Made by a program: the position numbers and the translations under genes. Of a stretch of DNA of 7,345 bases, positions 1-4,475 are shown piece after piece (position 1 is the first letter of the stretch; each line of letters begins with the position of its first letter). The stretch comes from Treponema sp. Its GTDB lineage: Bacteria > Spirochaetota > Spirochaetia > Treponematales > Breznakiellaceae. The stretch covers positions 1-7,345 of the forward strand of contig JAIRLQ010000349.1 of the NCBI GenBank assembly GCA_031259345.1, written 5' to 3'. Under the pieces are notes generated by a model that saw nothing but the letters and a program-made list of their open reading frames with translations, was not told the DNA's origin and ran no database searches.

Positions 1-179
1 ATTCGGTGAATTTCTTCCGTTCCGGGCCGGCTTCCGAATGGACATCCTTGTTTCCCAAGATTTTCGCCTGCCCTATCTGTTCCAAAAAACTCAAGGCAAT
101 GAAGCCGGGCCGGTTCCGCTGTTCCGAGTGCAAGACCATACTTGCCATAGATAATGCGGGGCAGGTCTTCTTAGGCTAG
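1..179 (+). CDS. C-terminal zinc-ribbon of a truncated gene (5' end outside window)
   Basis: The reading frame is open from base 3 to a TAG at 177-179 and gives 58 residues with no stop. It contains a treble-clef or zinc-ribbon pattern: CPIC at residues 23-26 of the fragment and CSEC at 40-43, separated by a basic KPGRFR stretch. It ends in a short hydrophobic tail (IDNAGQVFLG). Two CxxC knuckles 13 residues apart are typical of structural zinc sites in regulatory or adaptor proteins. What the rest of the protein does cannot be seen. The other two forward frames hold stops and lack this cysteine spacing, so this frame is the real one. A 77-bp gap with no obvious terminator separates it from the next gene on the same strand, so it may belong to the same transcription unit. 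The presence of a gene is fairly certain and its function is unknown. Confidence 0.7.
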   Translation, partial: SVNFFRSGPASEWTSLFPKIFACPICSKKLKAMKPGRFRCSECKTILAIDNAGQVFLG

Positions 180-256
180 TAAACCGTTGCCTGTGGCGGA
201 AAGATTAAACGAAGAGTTCTTTAATTGGTCTTTGGAGTAAGGGAGGCAATCCGCTT

Positions 257-637
257 ATGGCTGAAAATAAAATTGAGCAGTTTCTAATAGAGCTCAAGTA
301 TACCTATCGTGAGCTTAACGGTTTCTGGCTTATAGAAGATGCCGAACACAGCCTGGACGGGGTTGCGGTGGATTATACCGCGCCGCTGGTTACAATCAGG
401 GTCCAGGTGATGGATGTGCCTTCCGCCAAACGCGAGGAATTCTACGCCAAACTGCTGGAACTCAACGCTATGGACATGATCCACGGCGCGTACGGCATAG
501 ACCGGGGCAAAGTGGTTCTTGTTGATACCCTGGAATACGATACCATGGACTTTGAGGAATTCCGGGCTTCCCTGGACGCCGTCAGCCTTGCGTTGACCCA
601 GCATTATCCAATACTTTCTGTTTACAGAAATAATTAA
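257..637 (+). CDS. YbjN / type III secretion chaperone-like small protein, upstream partner of PspA
   Basis: This is a soluble, acidic protein of 126 residues with no signal peptide or membrane segment. It alternates predicted helix and strand. An N-terminal helix (about 1-20) is followed by strands around 22-52, a helix at 56-69 (AKREEFYAKLLELNA), strands around 74-92 (GAYGIDRGKVVLVDTLEY), and a long C-terminal helix from about 97. The pattern of a 'LLELNA' helix, then 'GIDxGKVVL', then a long final helix is that of the YbjN and CesT/SycE-like chaperone fold. The DUF2170 (YjfI) family, which also sits beside PspA paralogues, is an alternative. The ATG at 257 follows GGGAGG at 241-246 with a rather long 10-nt spacer. 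The pspA gene begins 15 bp downstream with its own strong ribosome site, which implies co-transcription. I infer a role as a PspA binding partner or regulator, and the sequence does not prove this. Confidence 0.72.
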   Translation: MAENKIEQFLIELKYTYRELNGFWLIEDAEHSLDGVAVDYTAPLVTIRVQVMDVPSAKREEFYAKLLELNAMDMIHGAYGIDRGKVVLVDTLEYDTMDFEEFRASLDAVSLALTQHYPILSVYRNN

Positions 638-652
638 AACAGGAGGCTCCTA

Positions 653-1351
653 ATGGGAATATTCTCGCGGCTTAAAACACTTATTTCCTCCAATGTAAAC
701 GATATGATCAGCAAGGCTGAAAAGCCCGAAAAAATGCTCAATCAGCTTCTTATTGATATGAATGAGCAGTTAATTGAATCCAAGAGGGCTGTCGCTATGG
801 CCATCGCGGATGAAAAAAAACTTGAGCGCGAAGCTGCCAATCAGGAAAGCCGGGCCCAGGAATGGGAAAAAAAGGCTATACTGGCGGTAAATGCCGGCAA
901 AGACGACCTGGCCAAAGAAGCATTGCTGCGCAAGCAGGAACATGCCAATGCCGCCGCGGAGTACGGCAAACAGTGGGCAGTCCAGAAGGCCTCGGTAAAT
1001 ACCCTTAAAGAATCCCTTAGGGAGCTTCAGAATAAAATTGAAGAGGCTCAGCGTAAAAAAAACCTTCTTATTGCCAGGGCAAAACGGGCGGAAGCCCAGC
1101 AAAAAATCCAAAATACCATTTCTTCTGTCTCCGGGAACCGCAGTGCCTTTGATGCCTTTGACCGTATGTCCGCCAAGGTGGACGAGATGGAAGCCCAGGC
1201 CGACGCCGCCAAAGAGCTGGAAGACTTAAGCGCCGACGCCAGCCTGGAAAAACGCTTTAAAGAGCTGGAAGAAGCGGAATCGCCGGCGGATCTTATGCTT
1301 GAGGAGCTTAAAGAAAAGATGCAAGCCCTGCCTCCGGGGGAACAGAACTAG
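653..1351 (+). CDS. pspA: PspA/IM30 (Vipp1) family membrane-stress protein
   Basis: The protein has 232 residues, close to the usual length of about 220-230 for PspA. It begins with the family's amphipathic helix (MGIFSRLKTLISSNVND, about 1-22), which binds stressed membrane. The 'EKPEKMLNQLLIDM' segment follows at 22-36, then long coiled-coil helices (about 38-150). The diagnostic 'NAGKDDLAKEAL' loop is at 80-91, and a second helical hairpin has the 'FDAFDRMSAKVDEMEAQADA' pattern at 165-184. A Glu/Lys-rich tail with KELE motifs closes the protein. The family belongs to the ESCRT-III superfamily. It forms rods or rings on the inner face of the cytoplasmic membrane and limits proton leakage. 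The start at 653 is set by AGGAGG at 641-646 with a 6-nt spacer. No pspF, pspB or pspC lies nearby and I see no sigma-54 promoter upstream. The YbjN-like gene just upstream is the likely functional partner. Confidence 0.93.
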   Translation: MGIFSRLKTLISSNVNDMISKAEKPEKMLNQLLIDMNEQLIESKRAVAMAIADEKKLEREAANQESRAQEWEKKAILAVNAGKDDLAKEALLRKQEHANAAAEYGKQWAVQKASVNTLKESLRELQNKIEEAQRKKNLLIARAKRAEAQQKIQNTISSVSGNRSAFDAFDRMSAKVDEMEAQADAAKELEDLSADASLEKRFKELEEAESPADLMLEELKEKMQALPPGEQN

Positions 1352-1359
1352 CAGTTTGT

Positions 1360-1372
1360 TGCGCTTCGCGCA
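1360..1372 (+). terminator. weak hairpin just after pspA
   Basis: TGCGC and GCGCA form a perfect 5-bp stem around a TTC loop, 8 nt after the pspA stop. It is followed by ATAAAACC rather than a T run, so it is at best an imperfect terminator or a 3'-end stabiliser. The GGCCGCCA direct repeat at 1396-1403 and 1404-1411 lies just downstream. Confidence 0.22.
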
Positions 1373-1438
1373 TAAAACCGGGTAAAAATTCACAAGGCCG
1401 CCAGGCCGCCAGGAGCCTGTCAATCGTTCCTGCCGGAC

Positions 1439-1469
1439 TGTGAATAAAATGTGGAAAACTTGTGTAAAA
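1439..1469 (-). promoter_or_regulatory. three tandem DnaA-box-like 9-mers
   Basis: On the minus strand the 9-mers at 1439-1447, 1450-1458 and 1461-1469 read TTATTCACA, TTTTCCACA and TTTTACACA. The first fits the DnaA consensus TTATNCACA exactly and the other two fit the relaxed form TTWTNCACA. All three have the same orientation and repeat every 11 bp, about one helical turn, with 2-nt spacers. A 55-bp A+T block begins 74 bp further on. Phased boxes beside AT-rich DNA are what DnaA binds cooperatively at origins and at DnaA-controlled promoters. The match and spacing are seen directly; binding by DnaA is inferred. The array could also be a degenerate 11-bp repeat recognised by another protein. 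Confidence 0.45.
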
Positions 1470-1532
1470 GAAAAGGCAACATCGTTTTGTATGACTTTTT
1501 ATACATGACGACTGTTTTTGTATGAAAATTTT

Positions 1533-1561
1533 TTGGAGCCGGATTATTAATTCTTTATAAT
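1533..1561 (+). promoter_or_regulatory. candidate sigma-70-type promoter for the membrane-protein pair
   Basis: TATAAT at 1556-1561 is a perfect -10 hexamer. TTGGAG at 1533-1538 sits 17 bp upstream as a half-matching -35. A second TATAAT overlaps it at 1561-1566. The -10 lies in the loop of an inverted repeat (TATTAATTC at 1545-1553, GAATTAATA at 1567-1575), so a bound regulator could cover it. Initiation here would leave a leader of about 180 nt before the ATG at 1751. The AT-rich context makes a chance match possible. Confidence 0.35.
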
Positions 1562-1593
1562 ATAATGAATTAATATATATAATTATTAAAATT

Positions 1594-1630
1594 AAATGCG
1601 TCATGGCCGGTACGGCATTTTGTTTGTTTG
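1594..1630 (+). terminator. hairpin plus T-rich run in the leader (possible attenuator)
   Basis: AAATGCGT (1594-1601) pairs with ACGGCATTT (1612-1620), with one bulged G at 1614 and a 10-nt loop. The distal arm runs straight into TTTTGTTTGTTTG (1618-1630). It has the layout of an intrinsic terminator but a weak, A/T-heavy stem. It would lie about 25-50 nt after a start at the candidate promoter, so it could attenuate transcription into the membrane-protein genes. Confidence 0.25.
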
Positions 1631-1647
1631 AATTATTTGACATAACG

Positions 1648-1709
1648 GTTAATTTTTGATTGTTAATAAGTTGTTAACAAATTTTTGCCCGTGATGTGCC
1701 TTGCGCAAG
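1648..1709. promoter_or_regulatory. operator-like GTTAA repeats and palindromes
   Basis: GTTAAT occurs at 1648-1653 and 1662-1667, and GTTAAC at 1673-1678. The last lies inside the perfect 10-bp palindrome TTGTTAACAA (1671-1680). TTGTTAA itself repeats at an 11-bp step (1660 and 1671). A second perfect 10-bp palindrome, CTTGCGCAAG, is at 1700-1709. Both palindromes lie 40-80 bp before the start codon at 1751, a normal place for repressor sites. The binding protein is unknown. Confidence 0.3.
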
Positions 1710-1750
1710 ACCTAATCAAGTGCTAACCTTATTTTAGGAACAAAGTTCAA

Positions 1751-2665
1751 ATGAAGAATCTGGCCCGTTTGGCGCTTTTTTTCAGTATCTCTTTTGTCCT
1801 CCTGTTTTTGTTTTTGGCGATACTTAAATTTTTAGGCCTGTGGATAGATGCCGCAAGGCTTATCCCTGTAACACAAGAACAGTCCGGCGCCCTGATTGCC
1901 GCCCTGACCAGAACCATACCGGCAGCCCTGTACATCTCCATACTTCTTTCCCTAAGTTATACCGCCCGGCGGCATATACCCTACCTTCTTTCAATGGTGG
2001 CAATTATGGTACTGGCAGCGGTTTTTGTTCTGGGAGCTGCCCTGGGGATACGGCGGCTTGGCGGGGTGGATTTTGCAGTAGAGGCCGCCCCCGCGGTTCG
2101 GGAACAGGCCGGCCTTATCCTGTCCAGGCAGGATATCTCCATGGTACTTTTGAAGGAAGGGGGAGACCTGTGGGGCCCCAGGGTGGTAGCTATCCCCGGT
2201 CAAAGCATGCTTTATCAGGAATCGCCCCGGGGGCCTAACAATTCCTCCCTAACCCTGCCCGCCCTGCCATTCCGGGATGAAACGCCGTGGTTTATACAGA
2301 GCATATCGATAGATTTTAACCTGAGTTCCCGGCAGTTTGAGGCCCGGCTCAGAAACGGGCTTATTCCCTTCTTTATGTATGTTGGCGCCTTGATTTTTCT
2401 GCTGTCAAGCTTCCGCTTTCTTATGGAAGCAAGCCGCTGGCCTTTGTCAAATCTCTTCCTGGGGGCGCTGGTTTTTAGGGGTGTTTTGTCCCTGGAGACT
2501 TTTCTTAACGGCCAGGAAATTTTGGGGCTTCTTTCTTCTTTTTTGGGAAGGGGTTTAAGCCAATCACAGATTACGCCCTTGTTTTTTGCCGCCGCGGGGT
2601 GCCTCATCCTGCTTTATACCCTTTTGGCCCGTCTGGCCAAAGGCAGGCCGCCTGAAAATGATTAA
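1751..2665 (+). CDS. six-helix membrane protein, possible LptF/LptG-like partner subunit
   Basis: This 304-residue protein has a lysine-flanked, very hydrophobic first helix (about 7-29), helices at 50-70 and 77-100, an extracytoplasmic stretch of about 100 residues (101-203), and three C-terminal helices (about 204-224, 230-250, 273-294). The 3 + soluble domain + 3 layout is that of LptF/LptG permease subunits, but I cannot point to a conserved motif and the soluble domain is short for that family. The start at 1751 is preceded by AGGA at 1736-1739, 11 nt away, so initiation may be weak. The stop overlaps the next gene's start by 8 bp, which implies tight translational coupling and a shared complex. 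The long regulatory region upstream belongs to this gene. It is certainly a membrane protein; the family is tentative and it may be a spirochaete-specific hypothetical. Confidence 0.6.
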   Translation: MKNLARLALFFSISFVLLFLFLAILKFLGLWIDAARLIPVTQEQSGALIAALTRTIPAALYISILLSLSYTARRHIPYLLSMVAIMVLAAVFVLGAALGIRRLGGVDFAVEAAPAVREQAGLILSRQDISMVLLKEGGDLWGPRVVAIPGQSMLYQESPRGPNNSSLTLPALPFRDETPWFIQSISIDFNLSSRQFEARLRNGLIPFFMYVGALIFLLSSFRFLMEASRWPLSNLFLGALVFRGVLSLETFLNGQEILGLLSSFLGRGLSQSQITPLFFAAAGCLILLYTLLARLAKGRPPEND

Positions 2666-4415
2666 ATTCAACAAAAAAAAGCTTTCTTCGGTTCAGGGGG
2701 TTTTTATCCTCTATATGCTGGCCTCAAGCACCGTAATCCTTGTGTTTAATTTGATTTATCCCGGAGAAACCGCGCCTTTGGCGTATTTTTCCTGGAGATG
2801 GCGCTTTGTTCAGGGCAGCCTGGACATTATGAACCTCTTTCCTGCCCTGGCTCTGTCGGCTTTGACCATTCCCTTTGGCATCAAGTTTTGGCCAATGGAA
2901 AAGTTTACCGCCTTTTCGCCCCAGTTTTTAAAATTCATACGTGGTTCCATTCTTACCGCCATAGCCGCCGCTGCCATTTACACGGCAATTTTTCTTCTTG
3001 TCCTGCCCTCGGTAAGGGATTACCAGGCGGATCTCCGCTATCAGGGAAGGCTCTACCGGATTTCCAAACAGGAAGCCCAAAACTACGCCGCCGTGGGCCA
3101 ATGGGCAGAGGCCGCCCAATTCCTGGGCATTTGTGAGCAAATCTGGCCCGGGGGGCCGGAAGTCGCCAAACTCAAGGCAGAATCGGATATACGAAACGAA
3201 GAAACCCGCCTGAAAACGGTTTCTTCGTCCCCGGAAAACCGGTATGAAAGGGTAAAAGGTGCCTTGCCTGGGGAGGTCCCCCTGACGGCTGCCGAAGCAA
3301 TGACCCTGGCCGAAAAGGCCCTGCAGGAAGAGCGCTTTTATGATGCCCACTGGCTTGCCACTTTGGCAGGAAGGCTCGCGGGAACAGGCAGCGCCGAAAC
3401 GGTCTCTGCTGCCCAACTGGCAAGCCGGGCATGGAACGCCGTGTCCTCCATGGCGCCCACAGCCCGGGAAAGCGAGGCCTACCGCCTCTACCGGCTTAAA
3501 AGGGACGGTTACGAGGCGCTTGCCGGCGAAGACTGGATACGGGCTTATTACATTTTTCTGGAATTGCTGTCATTTACCCCCAATGATCCTGACGCCGAAA
3601 AACACTTCCGCATGAGTGAGGAGGGTTGTTCCAGGACAGCTTTTTTTGTTGACGAAATGGACCTTGCCACAGGCGGGATCATTACCGGCGCCGTGTTTTC
3701 CCTGCCCTTGGGGCTGGGCCGCATGGTGATGCGTCTTTCTTCGCTTACAATTTTTTCGGATTCCGCTTACGGCGTTGGGGCCGAAATTTTTGCCTTTGAT
3801 CGGGACGCGCGGCCGGCATGGCGCATGGAAGTCCCGTACATCAAGTTTTTGCCCCTTTCCCTGGAAAATGAAACCCGGACAACCATGCTGTTCCGGGCGC
3901 TGGACAGGGTTGACAAGGATCTGCGTTGGGAGCCCATTGTCCGGGGAATGGGGGAAGCTCCGCCCGAAGGGCCTTTGCTTAACCTTAACCTGGCCTGGAA
4001 AGATTTTCTTCTGCTTGTGGATTTACGCCGGGGCGTTGATAATCTTCCGGTGCAGGATCTTATCGAAGCGGCAAATGCTGTGGGAAATTTTGGGCATTTG
4101 CCACAGATTTTCCAGGCGGAGTTTATACACCGCATAGCCCGGCCTGTTCTTTTTCTGCCTCTGGCAATTTTTATCCTGGTATTAGGCTGGCGTTACCGGG
4201 CAATGAAGCGCCCCCGATACTGGGCTTACCTGATGATGGGCATACTCCCGGTGGTTATGCATGGGCTGGTTCAGTTTGCCCGAAGCTGGGTCAACAATAT
4301 CGGGATCTGGTCGGTAATCACTCTGGGTTTTTCCGGGGCAATTATTGCGTTTGCGGCCGGTTCACTTGTCCTTTTAGTGCTTTCCCTGATTATCCTCGCG
4401 GCCCAGAACGGCTAA
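2658..4415 (+). CDS. LptF/LptG-like membrane protein with TPR-like extracytoplasmic insertion (tentative)
   Basis: I start the gene at the ATG at 2658 (MIKFNKKKLS), which overlaps the previous stop, rather than at an in-frame ATG 72 bp upstream that would lie deep in the neighbour and add an unlikely leader. This gives 585 residues. Helices lie at about 14-34, 56-76 and 95-116. A large soluble region (about 117-490) follows, then helices at about 494-511, 521-541 and 550-582. Residues 137-166, 211-241 and 277-311 are Ala- and aromatic-rich helical pairs of TPR type (for example 'LAGEDWIRAYYIFLELL'). Residues 330-460 look beta-rich. The segment 463-500 ('LPVQDLIEAANAVGNFGH', then 'EFIHRIARPVLFLPLAI') matches the pattern that precedes helix 4 in LptF/LptG: a short helix, a Gly, then an Arg-x-x-x-Pro entry to the membrane. 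LptF/G are ABC-transporter permeases that move lipids off the inner membrane. No ATPase gene is in the window. The gene itself is certain and the family is inferred. Confidence 0.6.
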   Translation: MIKFNKKKLSSVQGVFILYMLASSTVILVFNLIYPGETAPLAYFSWRWRFVQGSLDIMNLFPALALSALTIPFGIKFWPMEKFTAFSPQFLKFIRGSILTAIAAAAIYTAIFLLVLPSVRDYQADLRYQGRLYRISKQEAQNYAAVGQWAEAAQFLGICEQIWPGGPEVAKLKAESDIRNEETRLKTVSSSPENRYERVKGALPGEVPLTAAEAMTLAEKALQEERFYDAHWLATLAGRLAGTGSAETVSAAQLASRAWNAVSSMAPTARESEAYRLYRLKRDGYEALAGEDWIRAYYIFLELLSFTPNDPDAEKHFRMSEEGCSRTAFFVDEMDLATGGIITGAVFSLPLGLGRMVMRLSSLTIFSDSAYGVGAEIFAFDRDARPAWRMEVPYIKFLPLSLENETRTTMLFRALDRVDKDLRWEPIVRGMGEAPPEGPLLNLNLAWKDFLLLVDLRRGVDNLPVQDLIEAANAVGNFGHLPQIFQAEFIHRIARPVLFLPLAIFILVLGWRYRAMKRPRYWAYLMMGILPVVMHGLVQFARSWVNNIGIWSVITLGFSGAIIAFAAGSLVLLVLSLIILAAQNG

Positions 4416-4435
4416 ACACTCCCTGCGCACGGCTA

Positions 4436-4468
4436 CGAAACTATTTCGCCGGAGCGCCGCTTTCCGGC
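4436..4468. terminator. adjoining hairpins between convergent genes
   Basis: CGAAA/TTTCG (4436-4440 and 4444-4448, loop CTA) is followed by GCCGGA/TCCGGC (4448-4453 and 4463-4468, 9-nt loop). The two stems share base 4448, so they may be alternatives. They occupy the middle of the 60-bp gap between the convergent membrane-protein and kinase genes and could stop transcription from both sides. Neither has a clear T run on either strand, so an intrinsic terminator is only a possibility. Confidence 0.35.
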
Positions 4469-4475
4469 ATAAGCG

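Larger units (their letters stand above)
1352..1750. other. signal-rich, AT-rich intergenic region
   Basis: These 399 bp hold no convincing gene on either strand; the long minus-strand open frame across it has no coding character. In order I see a small hairpin (1360-1372), a tandem 8-bp repeat (1396-1411), three DnaA-box-like 9-mers (1439-1469), a repeated TTTTGTATGA (1485-1494 and 1516-1525), a 55-bp block with only two G/C bases (1543-1597), a promoter-like TATAAT within an inverted repeat (1545-1575), a hairpin followed by T-rich DNA (1594-1630), GTTAA repeats ending in the palindrome TTGTTAACAA (1671-1680), and the palindrome CTTGCGCAAG (1700-1709). The base composition differs sharply from the flanking genes. 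The region is either the control region of the membrane-protein pair or a replication-associated locus. Confidence 0.6.

Noticed and set aside
194..215. Sigma-54-type promoter before the YbjN-like/pspA genes
   Set aside because: A TGGC is present, but the GC element at the required distance is missing.
1211..1272. Repeated 14-mer AAAGAGCTGGAAGA within pspA
   Set aside because: It encodes the repeated KELE coil motif in the same frame and is explained by the coiled-coil protein sequence.
1543..1597. XerC/XerD dif site in the AT-rich block
   Set aside because: It is AT-rich and partly dyadic, but it lacks the recognisable XerC/XerD arms around a 6-bp centre.
1308..1643. A 111-residue open frame on the minus strand across the pspA end and the AT-rich gap
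   Set aside because: It is composed of AT-driven Ile/Tyr/Leu runs and pspA antisense sequence, has no ribosome site, and matches no recognisable fold.
1637..1667. TTGACA as a -35 element for the membrane-protein pair
   Set aside because: The hexamer is perfect, but no acceptable -10 occurs at 16-18 bp; the best partner, GTTAAT, is 19 bp away and matches only four positions.
2586..2657. Longer start for the 585-residue membrane protein
   Set aside because: It would overlap the upstream gene by 80 bp and add a Pro/Trp-rich leader. The ATG at 2658 gives the usual coupled overlap and a sensible Lys-rich N-terminus.
4098..4112. DnaA-box-like CCACAGATTTTCC inside the large membrane-protein gene
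   Set aside because: It is a single imperfect match within coding sequence, with no neighbouring boxes.
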